NCBI RefSeq assembly: GCF_014839835.1
Contig: NC_071632.1
Coordinates: 11,178,487 to 11,242,486, forward strand
Source: Dryobates pubescens
Taxonomy: Eukaryota; Chordata; Aves; Piciformes; Picidae
Length of the DNA stretch: 64,000 nucleotides
Direction: 5' to 3'
A program made the translations under genes and the position numbers. Of this stretch, positions 12,101 to 22,719 are shown in pieces (within the stretch, counting starts at the first letter, position 1; each line of letters starts with the position of its first letter). The notes below the pieces were generated by a model that saw only the letters and a program-made list of their open reading frames with translations, had not been told where the DNA came from and made no database searches.

Positions 12101-15100
12101 ATCTTCCACAGAAAGAGAGATTAGTTCAGAGACAGAGCAGCCCCAAACCTACAGAAACACAATTGTTTTCTTTTAAAATCATGATAGTACCTATGCAAAT
12201 ACTATTTGCCTTTCAAAGCTCATTTGTAGTAAAATGACAAGCACTAATACCTTACTTGTCTTTCTCAAAGGCTGAACATATAAATGCCACTGCTGGAACT
12301 GATGGCTAAATACATCATTTTAAAACTAACAATTTTAGGCAAAACTCTGTACTGAGCTTAGGAAGGAGAGCAGAATGGAGAAGCTGAAATGAAAATGATC
12401 AACTCAAGATGCAGAAGTGCCAATAGGAGGTGTAGTTTTACCATTAGTTAAAGGTTTTTTATATAATTCCTTTATTAATTAATCCTCTTTATTGAAAGGC
12501 TACTTTCAGGATGGCAGTTAGGTTGTGGTGGGTTGAAGTTTCCCCCCAGCATTAACTTTTTGCCAGACCAACTCACTTAGAAGCAAATGAAGCTGTATTT
12601 ACAAGCAAAAACTACACTCTACAATGGAATGCAATGAATATGTACAAAATACACAGGATTTACAGTGTTATACAGATACTTACAATTAGCAAACAATATG
12701 ATACTCTCCCTGGTCAAAAAGACCAGGGAAGCCATTCCACTTCCTCCTCCCCACCCACCCCCACCCCAAGCCCCTCCTGTCCCAAGAGAGAGAGGAGCCG
12801 AGAGAGAAAAGCAGTGGGTTAAACTCAGCCAAGGCCAGCCAGGAGCACGTTGTCTCTCCTGAGCAAAGCAGAGACAGCTGAGATCAGAAGAGAAGAGAAA
12901 AGGAACTGGAGGTGTTTAGGAAGAGACTGGATGGGGAACTTAGTGCCATGGTTTAGTTGATTAGATAGTGTTGGGTGATAGGTTGGACTTGATGATCTTG
13001 AAGGTCTTTTCCAACCTGGTTAATTCTGTTCTATTCTAAGGAATGGGGAAAATTGTTATGGTACAGCTCCCCTTATCCCAGATAGTTACCCAGCGAATTT
13101 GTTTAGAATCATCTTTTGCTTTCCTTTCTACACCCAGTAATGATTTATTGATACTTTTGTACTTTTCTGCTTGAAATCTGCAGCTAAATTTTCAAAGGCA
13201 TAGCCTAAAACCACCACATAGGTGAAAGGGGCATGAGGTGAAGCTCAGCTAGGCATTTAACTCATTGCTTTCACCAAGACTGGCTCAGACTTACAAAGCC
13301 TGTGTGTATCTCCTTTGCATACAGCTGCAAACGATGAGAACACTGAAGAGGTCTCAGCAACTCAGCACTTAACCAGTGATTCTGACAGTGAAGTTTATTG
13401 TGACTCCATGGAGCAACTTGGACTAGAAGAGGTAGTGTTAGTATTCCTAGGTGTATTTTGAAACTGCTATGCTTCTTTTTTAAATAGGTTCCTTTCTATC
13501 AGGTGAACCTGGAGGCGCCAAGGGGAATGAAGTAGCTCATGCATACACTTATCCTGTCTGGACTATCAAGTTTTGTTCTTTTTATTGTCAGTGTGTTAAA
13601 AACTTGGTTACTACTGATCTAAAAGCCTTGAAATTTTTGCCCTTGGAATTTGTGAGGGGAAAGTATCAAAACTACAATACAAAGAAACAGCTGTCAAAGC
13701 CAACAGTAAAAAGAAGCTGAGGGCTGTGTCCACAAATGAATTTAGTCTCATAATGTACATAGGGACCAGAATCCAGCTGTCCTAAGAAGCAGGGATTGTC
13801 TTTGTAACAATGGGCTGTTTGCATGTTCTTTCTGGCCTCCATCTGTTTGTTAGAATAAAGAGAGAGTGAGCCTTATCAGGTGGCCTGTAGGCCAGAGCCT
13901 GGAAGTGGCCTGGGTTTAAGGACATGGGAGATGACAGTGATTTCTGGGTTCTTTTGTACTCTTTTCAGCTGTAGTGTACATCTCTGACTTTCATATAAAA
14001 GGTGGGCACCAGCTGTGCTGGCTTAGTTTTGACTGGGTTAGTGCCCCTCATCATATTAACTGTTGACTTACTGGTTGACTAACTTGTTGACTTTAACTAA
14101 CTGTAGACGTAGTTGACTAATTTCAGAGGTCTGGTTTTGGTGTGAATTTTGTGGCTTATACTCAAAACTCCTAGTGTCCTTTTTCTGGGGAAGAACATGT
14201 ATGAATGATGCATGGCATCAGGAAGTACACTGGTAGGTTGGACATGATGATCTTGAAGGTCTCTTCCAACCTGTTCTGTTCTGTTCTATTCTATTCTATT
14301 CTATTCTATTCTGCATCTTTCTCTTACCTGACTGTTTCCTGAGCATCTAGAGAATTCCTTTTAGCAAGTGAAAATTTTACCCAGTAGTGAAGCATGTTGG
14401 GAAAGGTGATTTGGTAGAAGTGCTGCCAGGTGATTTCCCAATCATCTTGTGTATCCTTCCAGCTTGTTTGGGATTCTATAATTGAAGTGGGTGGATAATT
14501 TGTTAGAGTTTCCCAACCTGCATGAGGAAAGTTCTAGGTTTTGAGCAAAATAACAGAAGATCAGATATATGTGAATAAATACACAAGTAGAACTACAGAT
14601 GAATCAATTCAAAATAGCTGATGATTAAATTTGAAGACTTAAATTCAGCTTTTCATTGGTAAAGAGGTAGCAAACACCCTGTCCTTCAGTTCTGATGAGA
14701 CAGGTTTATGAGCTACTTGAGAAATGGGATTTTGGCAACTGTTGCCATTTCTTTGCCCCTTTTGTTTTGCTTTTTCTTTTGTTGGCTCTTTGATGGAGTT
14801 ATTTTTCAGGTAGCTGAGGTCCCCAGTCTGCCTCAGCATATGCTTGGGTGAGTGCTTGGCCTTGGCACTGAACAAAGGATGCAGAAAATGTGATTGTGAC
14901 CTGACCAACATAATGTTATTAGTTTTCAGTTTCTTCCTAAACTACTGCAGATTTGGAGTGAGAAGTTGGTGGAACACTCTGCCAACACTCTGCCTTTCCT
15001 CTCTTTGGTGTGGGATTCAAGGTGCAGCCAAGCTATTTTGAACAGACTGATGATAAGCAACTTGATCTCTGTTGTGAGCAAGTGCTGAGGGCACGTGGCA

Positions 15101-18100
15101 GGGTGGCTCACATCCAAGTTAGGATCCCACTTCATTCTCTAAGAAGCAAAGACAATGATGCAGAGGAAAAATGAATTTTCAGATCTTAATTTTCTATTTT
15201 AGTGATTACTGGGTGTTACTGTATCTTGGAATTGTCTGGAGTAACTCCAAGTGTTATCACTGTTTGGAGAATATTTGCCTCAAATGCCTTCTGATTCTGA
15301 AAAGGACATCTAGACAAGAGTAAGCACATTGGACAGGGAAGCAACTGTTCCTCTTAAAAGTCTTAATTCTGGGCAAGCCATTGTCTTAAAGTGGAAGTAG
15401 AGATGATGTTGTTTCCTTTTTATTGATCAACTTGTCACATTTTACAGAATTTAACTGCTTGCTAATGTTAATTTGTAGCCCTTGGAGGTCATCACGTCAG
15501 CTAAAGGACCTCTAAAGCATTCATCCCGTTTCTTGGACGTCGAGCACAGTCCTCCATTAGAAAATACAGATTTACCAAGGCCTGCTTGCCTGACTTATGG
15601 GAATCTCCAACCTGGAAATGCTGTAGAGGGAGCAGCTCAAGAAGAAGGTGAAGTCAAGTGTGGAGGAGAAGATGGCAAAGCCAGCAATGGAGGCCCTCAC
15701 AAAGAGAAGAAAGGTGGAGAAAAAGCAGATTTCTACAGTGTCAGAAGAGGGAGAGGTACTGTGCACACTGCTTTTGTGTTCCTCACTCTGACTGCCATAA
15801 GTCATGGGTGCCTGAGAAGCACTTGCCTGTGTTGTCCAGTGAGATAGTGATGCTGTGTATTGCTTCTGTCCTTCACAATAGAAACTGGTAACAAGATCTA
15901 ATGACAGTGGGTGGCAATCAGCTTTATCTTCAGAGTATTTATTTCATTCATGGTAAATATTACAAAAGGATTTTCTTGTGTTTTGGGTGTCCCATACTAA
16001 GCACATTGGCTTCTTCTGGTTTGGTTTATCTCAAACTCCAGGTGCTCTCCTGGGACCTGTCTGTGCATGAGAGGTTTCTGCACAAGTCACATACTTACTT
16101 TTAAATGCATGTGCATTTATACCTCTATGGTGTCTTAATTGAAATCATGGAACACCTTGGAGAGGTGGCATATCGTTTTCTATACAGCTGGGAGTGTTTG
16201 CCACGCTGAGGTCTGAGTGATTCTGACTGTCCCCATCTTCTTGACAAGCCACCCTTCAGATATTTATAAACATTGATAAGATCCACTGTCAGCTTTTGCT
16301 TCTTCAGGCTAACCAGCCCCAGCTGTCTCGGCCTTTCCTCATCAGACAAGTGTCTCCAGTGCTTTAAACATCCTTGTAGCTTCTGATGGACTATCTCCAG
16401 TAGTTCCCTGTCTGTCTTGGACTGGAGAGCCCAGAACTGGACAGGATACTCCATATGTGGTCTCATCAGGGTGGAATAGAAGGGGAGAACCTCCCTTGAT
16501 CTGCTGGATGCACTCTTCTTAATTCCCCCCATAATAAGACAGATCTGACTTCCATTTTGCTAGGGTAGGCTCTGCTGCTGAACTTGATTGAATGTGAATT
16601 AATTTTTGCTAAATGTTCATGCAGTCCTAGGAGCTTGAATGATACTGCACAGGCTGCAGGAAACATCTCAGATGAGCTGCAGCAACCTCCCAGTGGTTTG
16701 AACTGTCTGAACACAGCCTAAGATTAGGAGCATCACTCTCAGTTTGGGAGGGGTGAAACTGAGCTGTTAAAATCAAGCATTTTCACTGGAGCTGGTGGCC
16801 CATTCTGTGGTGTATGGCTCTATTGGTTTTATTTTTCTCCCTCAAAACAGGGCACAGACTTCAGCCTCTAGGAGATGGTTCCCAGGGTGGCCAGATGGGT
16901 AGTGGAGGGGACGGAGAGCGCTGGGGAGCAGACAGAATACCCAGGGGTAGCCTCAATGAACAGATTGCAGTCGTGCTGATGCGGTTGCAAGAAGACATGC
17001 AGAATGTCATGCAGAGGCTGCACATGCTGGAGGTGGCTACAGCATCACAGGTATTGTTAAGTGAAGTGATGTGATTGTTTTTATTAGGTTTCCTTGGAGA
17101 TTTTATGCTTTTTTTTGAGATGAAAATTTCAGACAACAATTTCTGACACTAAAGACATTGCAGTTATCTTCTGGAGTTTATTTCAGCTTAAAAGGTCTTA
17201 GTGGTACCTACTCTCAGGAGCACAGTTGAGGACTCCTGCACATCAGCAAACCATGCCCTGGAAATTCAAAATGATGCGTTTCAACCCAGAAATTAACCAT
17301 CTAATTTTGATCAGACTAGCCTCAGCCATAGTTAATGTTAGTAATTTGTGATCCCAGATGGTTTCTTCCATCAGCAGATCTCAAAGTATTTGCAAAGAAA
17401 GTCAGAAATTAATCTGATCTTAGTCTTCCAGACTGGTGAATGTTTGCAGGCAGAGCTTGTGATTCCATGTTTCAGTTAGCAGAAGACTGATTCTTTTCCC
17501 TACAGAGTAATCTTAGGATTTCACATCACATGCACAAGACAGGCAAAAAATCTTGAGCAAGTGTAGCTACTTATTCCTTTCTGTCTGTTCAGGGGAATAG
17601 AATATGCCTTGAATACAGCTGAACCAGCAACCTAAAATCCTTTGGTTTTGTTTCACTCGCTGATATATTTTGATCTACCTAAGAAGGAGAGAGCTGTACA
17701 AGCAGTATCCTCTGGGATGCACATCCTCTAAGGCAGCCAGGGAAAAGGATTTATTATAGACCATGATGCTGCTCTCTCACAGCAGTCTTTGTTTGTGTTT
17801 AAAGGCAAAATCTGCAGCAGAACAGTCAAATTCTGAGCCTGCCTCTTCTGCCAAGGTAAAATACTGGGGGTTTTTTATTTGTGTAATGCAGTGTGAATGG
17901 TGAAGGGAGAGGAGATTAATATTTCATATCTGGCTCTTACTGTGTACTTTTATCCAGCTCTTAGTGTGTGCAAGTGTCTCCCTTGAAGTTATTGGATTCA
18001 GTTTTCTTTTCTTTTTTTTTTGCCTTACTAGCATTTTCTACTTTGATACTGTAGCATTTCAAGTGCCTGAAGAGCATACCTGGATTATTGGATGTGTACA

Positions 18101-20627
18101 CAGGTTGCTGACTAGAGTTTGTTTCTTTTCCTTAGAAATCATCATGGTGGCCCTTTGAAATTTCTCCTGGAATTTTAGCCTTTGCTGTTGTATGGCCATT
18201 TATTGCCCAGTGGCTGGTGCATGTGTATCTCCAAAGGAAGCGAAGGTAAAGGTGTGCATTCCTTGTTTCCTGTTTCTTCTCTTCAGACCAGTGCCTGGTG
18301 TCTCACCTTAGATAGGACACAAAACATTGCCTCCATGCGTCAGAAGAACACAAGGGCGTGCTCTCAGTAAGGCTTTGGCAGTGTAGCTGAAACTTCAGGT
18401 CAGGATCCACATGGGCAGCTTGATAAGAATTGCTGTGATAAATCCTATTTCTGAGTTCTTTGTCTCAGGACCTGTCCTGCTTTGCTCTCTGCTGTGTGCA
18501 GCAGTGACTTGGCACTTGCCACTGTTGTCCTCCAGGAGGTTCCTGTCAGCCTATTTCTCTGTCCTGTTGAGGTCCCTCTGGACGGCAGCACCACCCTCTG
18601 GCATGTCAGCCACTCCTCTCAGATTTGTGTGATGTGAAACTTGCTGAGGGTGCACTCTGCCCTTTCATCCAGATCATTAATGAAGATGCTAAACAAGAGT
18701 GGACACAGAGCCAAGTCTTGCATATGCCACTAATTACTGACCTCCAGCTAGACTTCTGTCACTGAGCACTGCCCTGTGGGCCCAGCCCTTGGTGTTGTTA
18801 ACCAGACAATGGCCACAAAGTCTGCCAGGGAGTTGTCCTGACCCAGAGCTGTCATTAGCAGCAGTGGTGGCACCTGCATGGTGATGGAACCAGATGTCAC
18901 CACTCAGGCTGTTGGCAGTCACACACAATCCCTGTTTCCTGCACCGGTATGAGAAGATTCCCATTGCAGCAGCAAGGACAATGGCTTTTGGAAATCAATG
19001 GAATATTAGTATCAGAAGCTCCTCTGAACTTCAGTGCTTGTAGCTCTGAAATGGCCACGTTGTCTCTCTGAGCAGTGTGCTGTTCTTGTAAACCTTGCTG
19101 ATCATCTCTGCTGACCTCTGTAGCAGCCCCTGTGAATGCCCAGGTTCAGTCAGAAATCAGTGTGTAGAAAAGTGTCCTTTCCAGCACTGTCTCTGGTGGG
19201 TTGTGCTAATGATTGAGAACTGAGATGAGGAAGCAAATGGTACATTATTTGTAGTTTGGATTTGTCCAGCTTCAGCTTTCACCCACTGGATTTTCCTAGA
19301 TCTTTATCTACTTGACAGAGAGCTTCTGATGTGCTTTCCATGGGTACTGTGTTGCTTATCACCAGGTCATCTCTTAATCTCTTGCTTAAACAAAACATAT
19401 GGAGCAACTGGAATCTTACTTTAGAGCTGTTTTCCAGCCTTGGGCCGATTCTGGTGGCTCTTTCCTGAATGATTCAGTTTAGCAACATTCTTTTTGAGTC
19501 CAGGACACCAAGATTTGTACCCTGTTCTACTGATGGTGATACCAGCATCTCTGTGAGACATGGAGACAGCACAGTCCCAGATAGTCCTTGTTTTGTTTGC
19601 TCATTCATGGACTGTATTAAGATGAGATGAACTTCAAGAACAGAACAACTCAAATTTCTGTCTTCTTCAGACACCTCCTTTGTTTCTGAAGAAATCAGCC
19701 TGGGGCCAGAATGTAAAGATCATCTCCTCCTGTGTCTCCTTACCATTGAGTTTCATCTCCTTTAGCAATGAGTAGGAAGCTGATCAAATGCACTCAGAGA
19801 AAAGGGAATTGCAAAACCAGAGTCCTTCTCTGTTGTGCCATTGGCACTTTCAGCTTGCACTCTGCACAGTGTGGAGGCCTAGGGCACAGCTGTGCATGTG
19901 TGTTTATTGGCCATGTCTGTGTACTTCTGGCATTGAACCCAAGAGCCTGTGCTGCCTGGTGGAGCTTCTGAACTTTCACAGGGCAGAGCAAACACTGGTG
20001 GGGAGAAGGTCTTCTGTAGCCAACAGCTTTGTGTGTCGCCTGTGTCCCTGAGAAGGGGCAGCCCTGCTCACTCTCAGCTCCTTTGCAGTGTGGTGATTCT
20101 GGCTGATTGAGGCTCTTGAGCTCTGAATCTGCCTCATTCCTTTATAGGATACTTATGCTAGTGCTGAAAATCTGAGTAGTCCTATTGGAGCCCTCACTGA
20201 AGACAGCTTGAAAATCTGAACCCTGAGGGCTCTAAAATCAGATGACAGGCAGAAATGTATCTTAAATGATCATGATTGTTGAGAGCTCTTCAGATTCAAC
20301 TCAGGATTTTATCTGATTGTATGTTTTGAGTCACTGAAAAAACAGCTGGAAGTGTTGCTCTGCTGTGAGCCAGCAAACCACTGACTGCTGTGGTCCAGGA
20401 CTGTTCTGAGGAATTTCATCTGCACTTGAGAATGCCCAGTGGCATTTTGTGCTCCTGGGTGCAAGTTGTGCCTGTACTCTAGACTTGAAGGTTGTTTTGT
20501 AACTTCAGAGGGCACATTTTGACATTTCCTGAAGCAGTGTTGTATTTGAATGGATTTGAAGCCATTTGCATAGCTTGTGAAAAAGAACATTAACTTATTT
20601 GGTTCTTCTTTTAGAAAACTGAACTGA
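129..20627 (+). CDS. ACBD5: ACBD5, acyl-CoA-binding domain protein 5 (3' part, 10 coding exons)
   Basis: Exons: 129-240, 371-403, 10847-10984, 11730-11933, 13325-13431, 15479-15755, 16851-17050, 17805-17855, 18136-18245, 20615-20627 (stop TGA). Phases agree throughout and give 414 codons plus stop; human ACBD5 is about 534 aa, so roughly 120 N-terminal residues, including the acyl-CoA-binding domain, lie upstream of the window. What is seen, in order: the post-ACB helix (KVEELLQVIGPFYEIVEDKK); an acidic serine-rich stretch (ESSDSGAESEEEG); a FFAT-like motif in SDSEVYCDSMEQ, the known VAPA/VAPB contact; a coiled coil (QIAVVLMRLQEDMQNVMQRL); a C-terminal membrane helix (GILAFAVVWPFIAQWLV); and a basic tail ending RKRRKLN. 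In the family this is a tail-anchored peroxisomal membrane protein that binds very-long-chain acyl-CoA and tethers peroxisomes to ER. Identification is by near-identity to remembered mammalian ACBD5 at these motifs. The 371-403 exon is a 33-bp in-frame microexon. Confidence 0.95.
5955..6035 (-). repeat. CR1 LINE 3'-end fragment, antisense
   Basis: The text 'gataggggttggaagggacctctggagattagctagtacaac' is the reverse complement of the usual CR1 3' end (consensus: gttggactagatgatctccagaggtcccttccaacc). It is short and diverged, so only the 3' terminal part survives. It sits in the large ACBD5 intron, opposite to transcription. Confidence 0.75.
9495..9592 (+). repeat. CR1 LINE 3' end with octamer tail
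   Basis: 'cttgatgatctttgaggtc' is followed by 'ttttccaacctgattg' and then attctatg/attctgtg/attctatg, the tandem octamer that ends most avian CR1 copies. It is 5' truncated and in sense orientation relative to ACBD5. Confidence 0.85.
12405..12533. other. Unclassified intron sequence
   Basis: AT-rich intron sequence between the ACBD5 exon at 11730-11933 and the LTR-like block. No feature is recognised. Confidence 0.4.
12534..12895. mobile_element. Probable solo LTR relic of an avian endogenous retrovirus
   Basis: The block begins with TG (tgtggtgggttgaag), has the mixed composition of an avian LTR, contains a short C-rich purine/pyrimidine segment, and is not flanked by any internal gag/pol sequence that I can see. 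It resembles avian ERVL-type LTRs from memory, but family and exact right end are uncertain. It is an old fragment. It abuts a CR1 3' end on the right. It lies in the ACBD5 intron between exons 11730-11933 and 13325-13431. Confidence 0.4.
12898..13040 (+). repeat. CR1 LINE 3' end
   Basis: Contains 'aactggaggtgtttaggaag', 'agactggatggggaactta', 'ttggacttgatgatcttg' and 'ttttccaacctggttaattc', ending in short ttctgttctattct repeats. This is a typical 5'-truncated avian CR1 3' end, in the ACBD5 sense direction. Confidence 0.9.
14014..14060 (+). mobile_element. Possible short avian ERV LTR fragment
   Basis: 'tgtgctggcttagttttgac' followed by 'tgggttag' resembles the start of a common avian ERVL-type LTR (tgtgctggttttggctggg). 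Only about 45 bases match, so this is tentative. It is an old remnant, followed by a degenerate 12-bp repeat. Confidence 0.3.
14062..14122 (+). repeat. Degenerate 12-bp minisatellite (gttgact core)
   Basis: The hexamer TTGACT recurs at 14063, 14075, 14087 and 14113, giving three exact 12-bp steps or gaps followed by a 26-bp gap. Units read gttgacttactg, gttgactaactt, gttgactttaac. It is a small local repeat in an ACBD5 intron. Confidence 0.8.
14228..14313 (+). repeat. CR1 LINE 3' end with (ttcta)n tail
   Basis: 'ggttggacatgatgatcttg' plus 'aaggtctcttccaacctg' is the CR1 3' end. It runs into tttctgttctg and then at least five perfect ttcta/attct pentamers (about 14285-14312). The pentamer tail differs from the octamer tail of the copy at 9495-9592. 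Confidence 0.88.
16190..16545 (-). repeat. CR1 LINE fragment with reverse-transcriptase C-terminal coding remnant
   Basis: Reading the - strand gives REVLPFYSTLMRPHMEY, then VQFWALQSKTDRELLE and LGLVSLKKQKLTVDLI, matching the end of the CR1 ORF2 (consensus: LVRPHLEYCVQFW...[17 protein letters not shown]). The frame has many substitutions relative to the consensus, so it is an old copy. It sits in the ACBD5 intron between exons 15479-15755 and 16851-17050, antisense. Confidence 0.9.
18430..19660. repeat. Diverged interspersed-repeat block
   Basis: The segment 18530-18800 ('gaggtccctctggacggcag', 'aacttgctgagggtgcactc', 'cattaatgaagatgctaaac', 'cactgccctgtgggcccagc') reads like an ancient sauropsid interspersed repeat that I have seen widely in bird genomes. 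The segment 19430-19570 resembles an antisense old CR1-like piece ('ggccgattctggtggctctt'). I cannot assign families with confidence. It occupies much of the last ACBD5 intron (18246-20614). Confidence 0.45.
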
Positions 20628-22032
20628 GAATTCATGACTTTGCTTAAAGACTGCTGGAGAAGATGGCCCTGGAAGGTGAAGGAATTCTGAAATCTCATGG
20701 AACTGCAGAATCTGGGATGATTCCTTCTGCTGTAGTAATATTTTGTACTACCTTTGAGCTAAACATTGAAGGACTAACATTATTGAAACTTGAATGATTC
20801 ACAGCTCCTAGGCTACAAATAATAATTCCATCCTCAAAAAATCATAGGAACATTAATTGTGGAAGGTGCTTGTGGATGGGCCTGCAGTAATTACTGATGT
20901 CAGAGGGTGAAGAGAATATCGTCTTTGTAAAAGAGGAAGTGAAAATGTACAAAACTCTCACTTTAATCTAGAAATTATTTTACATCCCTGCCTCTCTCTC
21001 CACAGGGTTAGACATTAGCAGAAGAAAGCACTAATAAAGTACAAATTCAAGACTCTGTAAGCTGTTGGAAAAATACAGTCTAGCTCTGAGGAATGTAACT
21101 GGTTCTTTTTGCTGCTAAAAGAGTGTGGGCAAATTCCCATGTGCACTGAATCCTTTAGCATCGTGAAGGAGATTTGGGAATGGATCTCAGTCAATATCAA
21201 AAGTTAGAGACACTCAGAGCAGAGGGACTAGAATGGAAGGGTGGAGCAGTGCCTGGTACAAGGGAGCCAGCTAAAGCAGCTGCCCCTGACACTTTTATCT
21301 CTGAGAACTTGTCCTTGCTGGCAGCAGCTGGTTGGAGCAGAGTTTAAGCACAAGCTGCTTTCAGATGAGAGTAGCCAGCCTGGTAAGCATCTCTCTGAGC
21401 TCAGTTCTGTCAGTTTGTCAAGATTTAATCTTGCCCTAAACTTTTGTGGACTTGTCCCAAGTCACATTAGGAAAGTTACCAGTTCTGGTTTTCTTCTCTT
21501 TCCTTTCAGAACAAAACTTCTCAGCTAATTTTGGTGCCACTTTCCTTCTTCCCCCCCCGAGTATTTATTAACCAGCAGGCAGTGAGGTCTGCTCGACTAA
21601 AGCATGCTTTACACTAATTTTAAAAGTTAATATATTGTCTGAATCTCTAGCAAAGGGAAATGTGCTCAAAATAGATTTGACAGAAGATTAAGACATTCAT
21701 TTGCTCTAAAGAATTACATCATACCATAACCTGTGCTTAGGATCTGAACCTTCAGGAATGCCACACTGTTCACAACATGCACCTTGTACAAATGGAACTG
21801 TTGAGGGAAGTTTATCTTTTTGTCCTTCCTGAAAACCTTTTATAGTTTGGAAAACATTTTTCATGCACTGTAGACATTTTATACAGCTCTACTGTATAAA
21901 AATGTAGCCCCAGAACAGAATCTTTGTTTTACCAGAGCAATTTTAATCCTGTTTTTAGTTAAGTATGGGGTGTTTTTAAAGAGTTCCTTTCCCCTTCTTC
22001 CATTTTTTTCTTATTGTAAAGCTGAATTGAAA

Positions 22033-22038
22033 AATAAA
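22033..22038 (+). terminator. Candidate proximal polyadenylation signal of ACBD5
   Basis: AATAAA in an A-rich context about 1.4 kb after the stop codon. Confidence 0.6.
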
Positions 22039-22456
22039 ATGTAAAGAACCTCTTTGAAGACTGCTGTAACACTCAGGTGGTTCCAGGTGCCAGAGACGAG
22101 TTTTGGCATGAAATGTACCAAAAACTCAGGTTTGAACAAAGCTTCTGCTGTGACCTGAAGCCATTGTGCCTGTAGCTTGAAGTTCCTTAAGTGTTTGACT
22201 TCTTACCATAAAATGATAGAAATGACTATACAGGAAGGATACTGAAGCTTGAAGGTCACTTTAAAAGCCACCTCTTGAAGCAGTGTAGCTCACAACAGGA
22301 TGAAGCACCCAGGAGTGCCTCCTCCCCTAGTTTCTACCCATGACATATTGGTGTCTAGCTTTTAGAGGTGGTACAGACATCCTCCAAGATACTGAACTGT
22401 TACCTTCCCCTGAAAGAAATGTAGGTGTGTGCCATCCTTGTTATTTATTCATGTTC

Positions 22457-22462
22457 AATAAA
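22457..22462 (+). terminator. Candidate distal polyadenylation signal of ACBD5
   Basis: AATAAA (ttcaataaaccaatc) about 1.83 kb after the stop, preceded by T-rich sequence. It is the last AATAAA on this strand before the opposing MASTL 3' end. Confidence 0.6.
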
Positions 22463-22719
22463 CCAATCCCTTAATATTTGCTATTTTATCCTGCATTTTC
22501 TTACTCGGTAATAAGTGCTGTATCCTAGCTGGTTGGGCTGTAGAGAAGAGCCTGCTGGCTACAGTGTGAAGCAACAGCCTAGCAGCAAGTTATGCTTTCC
22601 CATTTCCAACATTTGTGCTTCCTACACTTACCTTTGATCAGTCTTTGCTGGACTAGGGGGAAACAGCCATTCCACCTCCCACCCCCTCAAAGCAGGGTCA
22701 AAAGCATGACCAAAGTCCA

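Larger units (their letters stand above)
20628..22480 (+). other. ACBD5: ACBD5 3' UTR
   Basis: Sequence following the TGA stop, with no further ORF of coding character. Two AATAAA signals (22033-22038 and 22457-22462) give candidate 3' ends near 22.05 and 22.48 kb, so UTRs of about 1.4 or 1.85 kb. A C-run (about 21551-21558) and A/T-rich stretches lie within. Confidence 0.7.
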
